Of a stretch of DNA of 64,000 nt, positions 1 to 8,884 are shown piece by piece. Within the stretch, counting starts at the first letter, position 1. Every line of letters starts with the position of its first letter. The position numbers and the translations under genes are program-made. The stretch is from Marinomonas flavescens (lineage in GTDB: Bacteria > Pseudomonadota > Gammaproteobacteria > Pseudomonadales > Marinomonadaceae). The notes under the pieces are model-generated. The model ran no database searches and was not told the DNA's origin. It saw only the letters and a program-made list of their open reading frames with translations. The stretch covers positions 1 to 64,000 of the forward strand of contig NZ_SJSB01000008.1 in assembly GCF_004352835.1 (NCBI RefSeq), given 5' to 3'.

Positions 1-345
1 CAACAGGTCCTGCCGACCTCTTTGCTTGGAAAAGCGATCCAATACAACCTGAATCAATGGGACAAACTCACCACTTATCTCCAAGACGGTGATATTAATA
101 TCGACAATAACCGAGCAGAACGTGCGATCAAGCCCTTCGTGATTGGCCGTAAAAATTGGTTGTTCTCAAACACCGGCAATGGCGCCCGATCCAGCGCGAT
201 GCTTTGCAGCATTATCGAGACAGCCAAAGCGAATGGGCTGATCCCATACGACTATCTGGTTATGCTGTTTGAAAAACTGCCGTTATTGGCCGATGAAAGT
301 GACCAGAAAGAAATAGACAGCTTACTGCCATGGAACATCAAATAG
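1..345 (+). pseudogene. tnpC: IS66-family transposase, C-terminal part (cut by window edge)
   Basis: The reading frame is already open at base 1 and ends at a TAG at 345. About 114 residues are visible, including the NNRAERAIKP and FVIGRKNWLFSNT stretches typical of the C-terminal end of IS66 DDE transposases. Family knowledge: TnpC is normally about 500 residues, so only the tail is here. Whether the gene is intact upstream cannot be seen. The IS66 right inverted repeat should lie between 346 and about 547, but I could not identify it with confidence. Confidence 0.8.
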
Positions 346-547
346 AGACAACTGAAAGGACTCTTTACAGCATCCTTGCCGCGCGGAGATCATCCTGAAA
401 AAGACAGAGCCTTCATCCTGAAGGCTTGAACAATCCCTTGTTCTCTGTCTACACATAACCCTAGACCAGCTTCTTGTTTTACGCCAATAACAAATTTAAA
501 AAAGTGAGTTAATTTAAGCCTGTCTAGGTGGTGATGGCCTGACGTGT
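346..547. other. Non-coding stretch between two IS elements
   Basis: No convincing gene. The stretch runs from the IS66 transposase stop to the left inverted repeat of the IS110-type element. It should contain the IS66 right end and whatever host sequence remains between the two insertions. Short open frames here lack ribosome binding sites and family resemblance. Confidence 0.5.
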
Positions 548-1850
548 ATGGACTCATCCTCGTTTGCAAGTAATTTTTTTGATCACATGAAGGTACAACT
601 GCCTACGTGTATTCGGTCTTTCAATGACAATATTATGTCTGACCTTGATGGGCTATTCGCATGCTGCCTCCCAATCGCTTACACGAGCTCATTAGGCTCT
701 ACGTCAGGCAGGGGTATTGCAGCATCGGTTCAACCTTATGCCATCACTCAAATTACTTCGCAATAGTTTTGAGACTTTCCTCTTGCTACCACTTTAAACC
801 TGTTTTTCTAATCAATTCAGTATTTTTTATGCAGCCACTCGCTTGTTGTCGTAATGACCATCCCCCGCAATAATTGCCCAAGCGATCCTAGCCGTTTTAT
901 TAGCTAATGCTACCGTTGCAATATTAACGTGTTTTCGCTTTCTCAATTCGTTAATCCAGTTACTTAGATTATCTTCTTTGTTTTGTGTGTGACGAATCAC
1001 AGATCGGGCACCATGAACCAATAATTTTCTCATATAGCTATCACCACGTTTAGAAATCCCTAATAATCGGTCTTTACCTCCCGTACTGTGCTGACTTGGA
1101 GTTAAGCCTAACGAAGCGGCAAAATCACGACCACGACGGAATTGTTTGCCATCGCCAATTATTCCCGCCAATGCACTGGCAGATAGTGGGCCGATTCCTC
1201 TTAGCACTAATAATTTATTGGCAACAGGATCACTGGCTGCATGCTGCTCTATCTCAGTCGTGATGGAGACGACCCTCTAACCAACAAGGTAGTGCTTTTC
1301 TTAGTGTGTGAATCCCTATGGGTGCAACGATTCCGTATTCGCCCACCAATCCACGAATCTGGTTGGCTTTTGTTGTTCTTTGCTTGATAAGCTCTTCTCG
1401 GATACGATGAAGCGCTTGTATGTCTTGTTGGTCTACGCTTTTAACAGCCACATACCTCATGTGAGGGCGGCTCATCGCTTCCGCGATAGTCGCCGCATCT
1501 ACTGCATCGTTTTATTACTTTTAACATAAGGTTTGACAAATTGAGGGGCAATCAATTTGACCGTGTATCCGTGCCTCATAAGGACTCTTGACCAATAATG
1601 AGCAGACGCGCAAGCTTCCATTGCTATCTCGGCCTCGTTAGGGACTTTTTTCCTAATTTGGTCGACCCATTTAGCACGAGAGTATTTACCAGACCAGCAA
1701 CATTTACCCTGACGATCAACGCCATGTACGTGAAAAACAGATTTAGCGATATCAACACCAACGCGAATAATAGTCATCAGTTAAACCTCATTAAATACAT
1801 TGTTTTTAACTCTACTAAGAGTAGTACATTGGAGGTGAGGATGAGTCTAT
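548..1850 (-). mobile_element. IS110/IS1111-type insertion sequence, decayed
   Basis: A broken IS110-family transposase is bracketed by a 14-bp inverted repeat with one mismatch: 548-561 contains GACTCATCCTC (551-561) and 1837-1850 contains GAGGATGAGTC (1837-1847). That gives an element of about 1.3 kb, slightly short for the IS1111 subgroup and consistent with an internal deletion in the transposase. IS1111-type elements carry subterminal repeats, so the true tips may lie a few bases outside. About 265 non-coding bases lie between the left repeat and the 3' end of the transposase. In IS1111-type elements that is where the bridge/seek RNA is expected. Confidence 0.7.
827..1777 (-). pseudogene. 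IS110-family (IS1111-like) transposase, frameshifted
   Basis: Three pieces in different frames make one IS110-type recombinase. 1499-1777 is the N-terminal RuvC-like part with GVDIAKSVFHVHGVD. 1254-1475 is the middle. 827-1207 is the C-terminal part with RGIGPLSA and LGLTPSQHSTGGKDRLLGIS. The first break is a lost base in an A-run (T-run on the plus strand) near 1509-1513: restoring it reads KSNKNDAVDAATIAEAMS straight into the second piece. Around 1215-1270 the frame changes again and some 30-40 residues of the usual helical region seem to be missing. The protein cannot be made intact. Confidence 0.8.
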
Positions 1851-2053
1851 CCCATTGCTTACCTTCAAGCTGACCCAAAGGAATCAATCCAACCATTGAG
1901 TCAAGGAAAATTCATTGCGAGCTTTACGATGTTCGTTTTTTGATTCGCTGCCTGCAAAGGTAGGTTGATGTAGCATGGTTAGGATCAAAGTTTAAAGCCA
2001 ATAGTCTCATGAGAAGGGAATTTTCATATCATCCCTCTCTTCCGCTGCGTTAT

Positions 2054-2692
2054 TTACTTTTTTAAGCTTGTGTATGTGGCAGCGAATGCTTTTGCATTTG
2101 TTCGGATTTCATCGTCGGTCAATCCTGGTTTATAGAGAGAAGCGCCTAAACCAAATCCTGTTGCGCCTAGATCTGTATAAGGTTTCATGCTCTCAACCGT
2201 TGGGTTTATTCCGCCCACAGGAAAACAATCGACTTCTGGAGGAAGAACAGATTTTAATGCTTTGAATCCATCTAAGCCAAGAACCGATACAGGAAATAGT
2301 TTCAGCCCTGTTGCGCCTGCTTCAAGAGCATCAAAGGCTTCTGTCGGTGTGATGACGCCTGGGAAAGTTACGCAGCCAGCGGCAGCAGATAATTTGATTA
2401 CTTCGGCGTTGTAGTTGGGGGTAACAACCAAATTAGCGCCCGTGGCAATAACGGCTTTTGCTAGTGCAGGCGTAGTGACAGTACCTGCCCCAATTAAGTA
2501 ATTGTTACCGAAAGTATCGACTAAAAGTTTGATGCTGGTAAGTGCGTCAGGGCTATTTAATGGCACTTCAATCATTGAAAAGCCTTCATCAATTAAGATC
2601 TGAGTAACACGGACTACGTCTTTTGTCTCAATTCCTCGGATAATAGCAACAAGAGGAAGGTGTTCGCTTAATTTAAAATCTTTATTTGTCAT
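2054..2692 (-). CDS. dgoA: 2-dehydro-3-deoxy-6-phosphogalactonate aldolase
   Basis: KDPGal aldolase (class I), 212 aa. It should cleave 2-dehydro-3-deoxy-6-phospho-D-galactonate to pyruvate and glyceraldehyde 3-phosphate in the cytosol. The KDPG/KDPGal aldolase barrel is clear: PLVAIIRG (13-20), IEVPLNS with Glu42, IGAGTV (67-72), VTPNYN (90-95), and GLKLFPVS with Schiff-base candidate Lys131. Closest remembered relative is E. coli DgoA by the IEVPLNSP signature; a KDPG aldolase (Eda) role is the alternative. Its ATG lies inside the last codons of dgoK (11-nt overlap), so the two are translationally coupled. In carrageenan users the same step ends D-galactonate and 3,6-anhydro-D-galactose catabolism, which fits the neighbouring genes. 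Confidence 0.88.
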   Translation of the reverse strand: MTNKDFKLSEHLPLVAIIRGIETKDVVRVTQILIDEGFSMIEVPLNSPDALTSIKLLVDTFGNNYLIGAGTVTTPALAKAVIATGANLVVTPNYNAEVIKLSAAAGCVTFPGVITPTEAFDALEAGATGLKLFPVSVLGLDGFKALKSVLPPEVDCFPVGGINPTVESMKPYTDLGATGFGLGASLYKPGLTDDEIRTNAKAFAATYTSLKK

Positions 2693-3581
2693 CGTTTAGC
2701 GCCTTTTTAATTTGTAACATACCGTTCAGAAATGCATCATCGCCATTGGCGATAGTGGCTTCAATGCCAAGGAGTTCACACGCTGTTTTATAGCGGCAGC
2801 AAAGAGCTTCACCACCGACTAAATAAACGCGATTGCTTGTTAATGCTTTTAGTTCTTCGCCTATTAATAAGCCAGAGAGGTAATCTAAAACGTCACACTC
2901 TTTTAAATTACCGAACAATCGATGGGTTCGAGTCGCGAATAATTGGCTGGTTAACGGCTTTTGGCCGCTCTCATTGATGCCCTTTTCAAAGGCTGTAATA
3001 GAGGCATGTTGATCAGGAAGACCCATGCCTAAAATAGAGTGCTTTGATAAGATAGAAAACATTTCTCCAGTCATGAATGTGGTGAAACTGGATAGTGCGC
3101 TTTCATTGATATACATATGTTTACTATGAGTGCCGGGGAAGACGGCAACGAAGCTCTCTTTATTTTCTAGTGATTGTAAGCCAAATAGCTGAACTTCTTC
3201 TCCGCGCATTACATCGTAATGTTTTGGTGTTGATTCATAACTAACACCAGGCACTATTGTTGCTTGAGCTCCCCATGGGAGTGTGAATTGAACACTCTTT
3301 TGGGCTAGATGGCTGATTGATACTGGTGCTTCTGCATAAGGAGCGTTAACCCAGCCTTGAGCAGAACCGACCATGCCAGCCATATAAATGGGTAAGCTTT
3401 TATACTCACCTAGCCAGTCGTCAAGCACTGTCTGTAATGCTAATGCAAACTCATTATTGTCAATTTGTAGCAAACCAAGCCGACGCTCTGTTTTTTTGAC
3501 AAGAGTCCCATTTTTATTCATCGCAAATGCACGGAAGTTGGTAGTCCCCCAGTCGATAATTAACCAATCAATATTTTTCAT
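2682..3581 (-). CDS. dgoK: 2-dehydro-3-deoxygalactonokinase
   Basis: DgoK-family sugar-acid kinase, 299 aa. It phosphorylates 2-keto-3-deoxy-D-galactonate with ATP to give the DgoA substrate. The N-terminus IDWGTTNFRAF (about residues 9-19) is the ATP/phosphate-binding start of the DgoK family. MAGMVGSAQGW, MRGEEVQLFG and FPGTHSKH (about 150-157) are further family blocks, and the length is normal. It is the first gene of a two-gene operon with dgoA, transcribed away from galE. No dehydratase, dehydrogenase or anhydrogalactose cycloisomerase gene is in the window, so the upper half of the pathway must lie elsewhere. Confidence 0.88.
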   Translation of the reverse strand: MKNIDWLIIDWGTTNFRAFAMNKNGTLVKKTERRLGLLQIDNNEFALALQTVLDDWLGEYKSLPIYMAGMVGSAQGWVNAPYAEAPVSISHLAQKSVQFTLPWGAQATIVPGVSYESTPKHYDVMRGEEVQLFGLQSLENKESFVAVFPGTHSKHMYINESALSSFTTFMTGEMFSILSKHSILGMGLPDQHASITAFEKGINESGQKPLTSQLFATRTHRLFGNLKECDVLDYLSGLLIGEELKALTSNRVYLVGGEALCCRYKTACELLGIEATIANGDDAFLNGMLQIKKALNDDK

Positions 3582-4128
3582 TTAATACACCTTATATTGA
3601 TTGAAAGAGGGAGTGTTTGTCTTGACCTCGTTGCCTGACTCACTTTTTGAGGAAGCACATCAATAATTTTCATAAAAGTTATTTTCAACTAAAGAGCTGA
3701 CTGAGCGAATTATTAAGGTTTTAGTAGTTGCCAATACTGCTGCCATCTCACAAATACTAAGAAGTAAATTCAGTCAATTAAAAGATAGTATGTTTATAAC
3801 ATATGATGTTTGTTTCTGACAATTTTTATCTTATTTCTCGCTTAATTATCTGCTGCTCATTGTGCCTGAAAATTATTACATTCTGACAAGCGGATACAGT
3901 GTACTCACGATAAGTTAATAGGTTGGGTTTTCAAGAGTCACCGCAGGTTTAGCTTTTAAGATCAGCTTCTTTTCTTTATTCAGAGCCGCCGGTATTACAG
4001 AAATGAGAGGGGAGAATGGGGTTATTTTTGGGCAGGCTAACAACCTTATAACTTTCACTAGGATCGCTCAGATCGTAAAAGTATCATATGAAATGTGAAA
4101 GGCGCTTTTTGAGTGTTTTTATCTGTAA

Positions 4129-4142
4129 TGGTATCGTTTACA
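4129..4142. promoter_or_regulatory. GalR/LacI-type operator-like site, distal copy
   Basis: TGGTATCGTTTACA. It matches the proximal site at 4216-4229 at 12 of 14 positions, with the right half CGTTTACA identical. The two sites start 87 bp apart. Weak on its own; the pairing gives it weight. Confidence 0.45.
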
Positions 4143-4215
4143 ATAAAAGAACATTAAATTTCTTTTTTTATCGATTTTTATCGATAAATCTAGTTTAATA
4201 CTTCAATTAACGGCG

Positions 4216-4229
4216 TGTAATCGTTTACA
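4216..4229. promoter_or_regulatory. GalR/LacI-type operator-like palindrome before galE
   Basis: TGTAATCGTTTACA is a TGTAA-n-CG-n-TTACA palindrome centred on CG. It closely resembles the GalR/GalS operator form known from enterobacteria (GTGKAANCGNTTNCAC). It lies 26 bp upstream of the galE start codon, where bound repressor would block transcription. No galR gene adjoins the operon; the LacI-family regulators at 36520 or 41948 are candidates. Confidence 0.6.
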
Positions 4230-4254
4230 TGCTTTATAAAGTTTAGAGGTGATT

Positions 4255-5271
4255 ATGAAGGTATTAGTGACAGGCGGTTTGGGTTATATCGGAAGCCATA
4301 CATGTGTGCAATTGATTGCTGCGGGCCATCAGCCAATTGTCATTGATAATCTATCTAACAGTAAAGAAGAGGTACTGAATCGTATTGAGGCATTAGCAGG
4401 GTCGCGACCTGTTTTTCATCTTGGTGATGTTCGCGACGAAGCGTTTCTTAATTCTGTATTAGTCGAACATGATGTTCAGGCGGTTATTCATTTTGCTGGT
4501 TTAAAATCGGTAGGCGAATCGGTTGCTAAACCGCTTGAGTATTATGATAACAACGTAAATGGGTCATTGGTTTTGGCTCGTGCAATGCGTCATGCGGGTG
4601 TGAAAAACATCATATTTAGTTCTTCAGCTACTGTGTATGGCGACCCACAAGAAGTGCCTATCACAGAAGATTCACCAACGGGGGCAACAACTAACCCTTA
4701 CGGCCGTAGTAAGTATATTGTTGAAGAATGCTTTCGTGATTTATTTGCCGCAGAAGATGATTGGAGCATTACCTTGCTACGTTACTTCAATCCAGTAGGT
4801 GCCCATTCATCTGGCACCATGGGCGAAGATCCACAAGGAATTCCGAATAATTTAATGCCTTTTATTGCTCAAGTAGCAGTCGGTCGTCGTGAAAAATTGG
4901 CCGTGTTTGGTGATGATTACCCAACGCCAGATGGTACTGGGGTTCGTGACTATGTCCATGTGGTAGATTTAGCCGATGGTCATTTGGCCGCTTTAAATGC
5001 GCTGACTAACAAACCTGGACTGCATATTTATAACTTGGGTACGGGTAAAGGCAGTAGTGTATTAGATATGGTAAACGCCTTTTCTACGGCTTGTGGTCAT
5101 GATATCGCTTATGAAGTGCAACCACGCCGTCCTGGTGATATTGCAGAATGTTGGGCAAGCACTGCCAAAGCTGAGAAAGACCTAGGCTGGAAAGCGCATC
5201 GAGATGTTGCTGCTATGACCGCAGATACGTGGCGCTGGCAGTCGAAAAATCCTCAAGGCTACCAAGATTAG
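4255..5271 (+). CDS. galE: UDP-glucose 4-epimerase
   Basis: Leloir-pathway epimerase interconverting UDP-galactose and UDP-glucose, NAD-dependent, cytosolic. From the ATG at 4255 it is 338 aa, the same as the E. coli enzyme. An in-frame GTG two codons upstream (4249) lies inside the ribosome binding site AGAGGTG (4245-4251), so 4255 is preferred. VTGGLGYIGSH near the N-terminus is the Rossmann NAD loop, and SSSATVYG plus PYGRSKYIVEE supply the Ser/Tyr/Lys catalytic set of extended short-chain dehydrogenases. First gene of galE-T-K-M. 110 bases including a hairpin separate it from galT. Confidence 0.95.
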   Translation: MKVLVTGGLGYIGSHTCVQLIAAGHQPIVIDNLSNSKEEVLNRIEALAGSRPVFHLGDVRDEAFLNSVLVEHDVQAVIHFAGLKSVGESVAKPLEYYDNNVNGSLVLARAMRHAGVKNIIFSSSATVYGDPQEVPITEDSPTGATTNPYGRSKYIVEECFRDLFAAEDDWSITLLRYFNPVGAHSSGTMGEDPQGIPNNLMPFIAQVAVGRREKLAVFGDDYPTPDGTGVRDYVHVVDLADGHLAALNALTNKPGLHIYNLGTGKGSSVLDMVNAFSTACGHDIAYEVQPRRPGDIAECWASTAKAEKDLGWKAHRDVAAMTADTWRWQSKNPQGYQD

Positions 5272-5310
5272 TCGTCAGAGTAAGCGGTAAAATCCACTGT
5301 TTAATGATCG

Positions 5311-5343
5311 CCTCTAGAATAATGTACATAATGATTCTGGAGG
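5311..5343 (+). terminator. Intergenic hairpin between galE and galT
   Basis: CCTCTAGAAT...ATTCTGGAGG forms an imperfect stem in the galE-galT gap. There is no U-run after it, so an mRNA-processing or attenuation element is more likely than a strong terminator. Confidence 0.4.
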
Positions 5344-5381
5344 TGTTTAGATTTAGCGTCAGAACTAGAGAGTAGAAAACA

Positions 5382-6446
5382 ATGTCAGAAATAACATTTA
5401 ATCCTGTTGATCATCCACATCGTCGTTACAACCCATTGACCGGTCAGTGGATTTTGGTTTCTCCACATCGTGCTAAGCGCCCGTGGAGTGGCCAAGACGA
5501 GAAAGCGGCCCCAGCCAATGTAAGCTCTTATGAGGCTTCGTGTTTTCTTTGTCCAACAAATACTCGAGTATCAGGCGATGTTAACCCTGACTACAAAGGT
5601 ACTTATGTTTTTCAGAATGACTTTGCTGCGTTAATGCCTGACTCTCCTGATGCGCCTAAGTCAGACAATCCATTGTTTAAAACTCAAGGTGTTCGTGGGT
5701 TAAGTCGAGTCATTTGCTTCTCTCCCGATCATAGTAAAACGCTACCAGAGCTTCCTGTTTCACAAATTCGCAATGTGGTAGACACTTGGAATGATCAGGT
5801 AGAAGAGCTAGGTAAAGATTACCTGTGGGTGCAAGTGTTTGAGAACAAAGGTGAGGCGATGGGGTGCTCTCAACCTCATCCTCATGGGCAAGTTTGGGCG
5901 AACAGTTTTCTGCCAAATGAAATTGAACGTAAAGATAAAAACCTACGTGATTATTATCAGGAACATGGTTCTAACTTGTTGGTTGATTACGTACAAGCAG
6001 AATTAAAAGACGGTTCTCGTACGGTAGTAGAAACTGAACATTGGATTGCCGTTGTTCCTTATTGGGCGGCTTGGCCATTTGAAACTATGTTGTTGCCTAA
6101 AGTTCATGTTCGTCGAATGAGTGAACTAACGGATGCACAGCGTGATGATTTGGCGTTAGCAATGAAAAAGCTTACTAGCCGTTACGACAACTTGTTTCAA
6201 TGTTCTTTTCCTTACTCTATGGGTTGGCATTATGCGCCATTCTTCGAAAATGACGACGCTATAGAAGACAAAGGGACAGAACATTGGCAATTACATGCGT
6301 TGTTTTATCCGCCATTGCTTCGCTCCGCTACGGTTAAGAAATTCATGGTCGGTTACGAAATGTTGGCTGAAAGTCAGCGCGACTTAACGGCAGAGCAAGC
6401 CGCTGAACGTCTTCGTGTCTTAAGTGATGTGCATTACAAAGCATAA
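5382..6446 (+). CDS. galT: Galactose-1-phosphate uridylyltransferase
   Basis: Transfers UMP from UDP-glucose to galactose 1-phosphate, 354 aa, HIT-like fold. The active-site HPHGQ motif is at residues 166-170, with the uridylylated His at about 168. Metal-binding CFLC (residues 54-57) resembles the zinc site of the E. coli enzyme. The C-terminal GWHYAPFF and [15 protein letters not shown] blocks are also typical. Second gene of the gal operon, 83 bases before galK. Nothing unusual in length or motifs. Confidence 0.95.
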   Translation: MSEITFNPVDHPHRRYNPLTGQWILVSPHRAKRPWSGQDEKAAPANVSSYEASCFLCPTNTRVSGDVNPDYKGTYVFQNDFAALMPDSPDAPKSDNPLFKTQGVRGLSRVICFSPDHSKTLPELPVSQIRNVVDTWNDQVEELGKDYLWVQVFENKGEAMGCSQPHPHGQVWANSFLPNEIERKDKNLRDYYQEHGSNLLVDYVQAELKDGSRTVVETEHWIAVVPYWAAWPFETMLLPKVHVRRMSELTDAQRDDLALAMKKLTSRYDNLFQCSFPYSMGWHYAPFFENDDAIEDKGTEHWQLHALFYPPLLRSATVKKFMVGYEMLAESQRDLTAEQAAERLRVLSDVHYKA

Positions 6447-6529
6447 AATACGATTTTCTTGATTAACACTCTATACCTAGCCTTTTCTGTAGGGAGCGCT
6501 AGAAGATAAAAATAAATAGGAAAAAAATT

Positions 6530-7702
6530 ATGACTGATTCTTCAAACCAGCCAATCCAAGTAGTATCCGACACATTTAAGTCTATTTTTGGTCAGGCTGC
6601 AGATCATATTATTCAAGCACCAGGTCGAGTTAATTTGATTGGTGAGCATACAGATTATAATGATGGCTTCGTTTTACCTTGCGCTATTGATTATCAAGCA
6701 GCAGTAGCAGCTACCGTTCGTGACGACTCGATTGTACGCGTTATAGCGGTTGATTATGATAATCAAGTGAATGAGTTTGATATCTCAAAGCCGCTTGAGT
6801 TTGATAACGATACTATGTGGGTTAATTACATTCGTGGCGTAATTGATTGCCTTCAGAAACGTGGTTATGAGTTCAATGGCGCGGATATTGTAGTAAGCGG
6901 GAACGTTCCACAAGGTGCAGGCTTGAGTTCGTCAGCGGCATTAGAAGTGGTCATTGGGCAAACCTTCAAAACACTGTATAACTTGGATATCTCTCAGCAA
7001 GATATTGCATTAAATGGACAGCAGGCAGAGAACCAGTTTGTCGGTTGTAATTGCGGCATTATGGATCAGTTGATTTCAGCAAAAGGGAAGCGTAACCATT
7101 CTCTTTTGATTGATTGCAGATCGTTAGAAACAGAAGAAGTTTCTATGCCTGAAAGCATGGCGATTGTGATCATTAACTCGAATAAACAGCGTGGCTTGGT
7201 GGGTAGCGAATACAATACCCGTCGTGTTCAGTGTGAAACTGCTGCAGAATTTTTTGGCGTGAAAGCATTGCGAGATGTTGATATCGATATGTTTAACAAC
7301 CGCAAAGCTGGGTTAGAAGAAGTCGTTGCGAAACGAGCTCGACATGTCATTACAGAGAATGCGCGTACTGTTGAAGCTGCCCATGCCCTAAGAGATGAGA
7401 ATATGGCGCGTTTAGCAGTATTAATGGAGCAATCGCATACCTCAATGCGAGATGATTTTGAAATCACATGCCCAGAAGTGGATGCTCTTGTGGATATTGT
7501 GAAAGGCGTTATTGGCACAAAAGGTGGCGTGCGTATGACTGGTGGTGGTTTTGGCGGGTGTGTTGTCGCGCTTGTTCCGCCCGTTCTAGTTGATGCGGTT
7601 AAGAGCGCTGTTGAAGAGCAGTATCAAGCAATAAGTGGCTTAAAAGAAACCATTTATATTTGTAATGCTACTGACGGTGCAGGCTCTGTGGAGTTGGCGT
7701 AA
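6530..7702 (+). CDS. galK: Galactokinase
   Basis: GHMP-family kinase making galactose 1-phosphate from alpha-D-galactose and ATP, 390 aa. [17 protein letters not shown] near the N-terminus is the galactokinase signature. [16 protein letters not shown] is the GHMP ATP-binding loop, and [10 protein letters not shown] near the C-terminus is the third GHMP motif. CGIMDQLIS carries the catalytic Asp. The stop overlaps the galM start by one base (TAATG), so the two are translationally coupled. It receives galactose that the GH110 and GH36 enzymes of this window could release. Confidence 0.95.
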   Translation: MTDSSNQPIQVVSDTFKSIFGQAADHIIQAPGRVNLIGEHTDYNDGFVLPCAIDYQAAVAATVRDDSIVRVIAVDYDNQVNEFDISKPLEFDNDTMWVNYIRGVIDCLQKRGYEFNGADIVVSGNVPQGAGLSSSAALEVVIGQTFKTLYNLDISQQDIALNGQQAENQFVGCNCGIMDQLISAKGKRNHSLLIDCRSLETEEVSMPESMAIVIINSNKQRGLVGSEYNTRRVQCETAAEFFGVKALRDVDIDMFNNRKAGLEEVVAKRARHVITENARTVEAAHALRDENMARLAVLMEQSHTSMRDDFEITCPEVDALVDIVKGVIGTKGGVRMTGGGFGGCVVALVPPVLVDAVKSAVEEQYQAISGLKETIYICNATDGAGSVELA

Positions 7703-8775
7703 TGAGTTTATACCCTGCAAGCGTTCAATTGTTACACAGCAATATGAATGATGTTGCTAAAGATGGGAAGCCAGCTAAGCTGGTGACCCTAAAAAACAGT
7801 GCAGGAATGACGGCGACGTTTATGGACATAGGTGCAACTTGGTTAAGTTGCACCTTGCCATTAGTAAATGAGCATAGAGAAGTGTTGCTTGGTATTGATA
7901 CAATGGAAGGTTTTTATCAGCAAACAGGTTATTTAGGTGCGACGGTAGGGCGCTTTGCGAACCGTATTAAGAACGCACAGTTTGTATTGAATGGTAAAAA
8001 CTTTTCGATCTCAAAAAATCAGGGCGATCACTGTTTACATGGCGGTGTCGAGGGCTTCAATTCTCGTCGTTGGGAAGTGCTTGAGCTTTCTGACCAGCAT
8101 GTAGTGTATGGGCTGTGTTCTCCGGATGGCGATCAAGGTTTTCCTGGCAAACTGGATGTGACTGTTTGCTACCGTTTATCGCAGGTTAATGGCGTTGAAA
8201 TTTCTTATCATGCTCACTGTGATCAAGATTGTCCTGTCAATCTGACTAACCATGCTTACTTTAATCTACAAGGTGAGAGTGACTTAATGGATTGTCGAGA
8301 TCATTTGTTGGTTATCAACGCAGATAAATATTTACCAACGAATGATTCAGGGGTGCCTATTTCAGATGCTGTCTCTGTCGATGGTACAGGTTTTGATTTC
8401 CAAACAAAGAAAACCATTCGCCAAGACTTTTTAAAAGACGATCATCAGAAAAGTGTAGGAGGTTATGATCACTCATATCTATTTCCTGAGCATGCTGGTG
8501 GTGCGTCACTTGTTAGTATCGTCCAGTCACCTGATGAAAAAGTAAAGATGAAAGTAATGACAACGATGCCTGCAGGGCAGTTGTATACTGGAAATTTTCT
8601 AAAGGATTGTCCGAAACGTGGTGGTAAACATTATACTAACTACGCGGGCTTTGCGTTTGAAACGCAATTTCTGCCGGACTCTCCAAATCATCCAGAATGG
8701 TCCATGAGCGATAGTATTTTAAAAGCCGGCGATGACTATCGCCATCAGACGACATATCAGTTTGAACTAAGCTGA
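7702..8775 (+). CDS. galM: Aldose 1-epimerase (mutarotase)
   Basis: Interconverts beta- and alpha-D-galactose so that GalK can act, 357 aa, GalM beta-sandwich fold. GRFANRIKNAQF and HCLHGG are the usual N-terminal blocks. LTNHAYFNL carries the catalytic acid His, and FAFETQFLPDSPNHP the catalytic base Glu. Last gene of the gal operon, starting on the galK stop. Beta-galactose is what retaining or inverting beta-galactanases release, so a mutarotase fits the locus. Confidence 0.93.
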   Translation: MSLYPASVQLLHSNMNDVAKDGKPAKLVTLKNSAGMTATFMDIGATWLSCTLPLVNEHREVLLGIDTMEGFYQQTGYLGATVGRFANRIKNAQFVLNGKNFSISKNQGDHCLHGGVEGFNSRRWEVLELSDQHVVYGLCSPDGDQGFPGKLDVTVCYRLSQVNGVEISYHAHCDQDCPVNLTNHAYFNLQGESDLMDCRDHLLVINADKYLPTNDSGVPISDAVSVDGTGFDFQTKKTIRQDFLKDDHQKSVGGYDHSYLFPEHAGGASLVSIVQSPDEKVKMKVMTTMPAGQLYTGNFLKDCPKRGGKHYTNYAGFAFETQFLPDSPNHPEWSMSDSILKAGDDYRHQTTYQFELS

Positions 8776-8808
8776 CTTATCGATTAATAAATATAATAAA
8801 TGTGTTGT

Positions 8809-8854
8809 AGCCAGTTGTTGCGTCGTGACAATGTCACTGTTGCGATAATTGGCT
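8809..8854 (+). terminator. Hairpin between galM and the sulfatase-maturase gene
   Basis: AGCCAGTTGTTGC pairs with GCGATAATTGGCT (with G-U pairs), and GTGAC-aat-GTCAC sits inside the loop. No clear U-tract follows, so read-through into the downstream gene is possible. Confidence 0.4.
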
Positions 8855-8884
8855 GAATAAATTGAATGTACCTAAGGTGTTTGT

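Larger units (their letters stand above)
3582..4254. promoter_or_regulatory. Divergent control region between dgoK and galE
   Basis: 670 bases without a gene, between dgoK (minus) and galE (plus). The right half carries two operator-like palindromes, listed separately. The left part is A+T-rich with no recognisable gene or RNA. Promoters for both directions must be here, but I could not place -35/-10 boxes with confidence. Confidence 0.6.

Noticed and set aside
548-873. Plus-strand open frames in the left part
   Set aside because: They lie inside the non-coding end of the IS110-type element and read no known protein.
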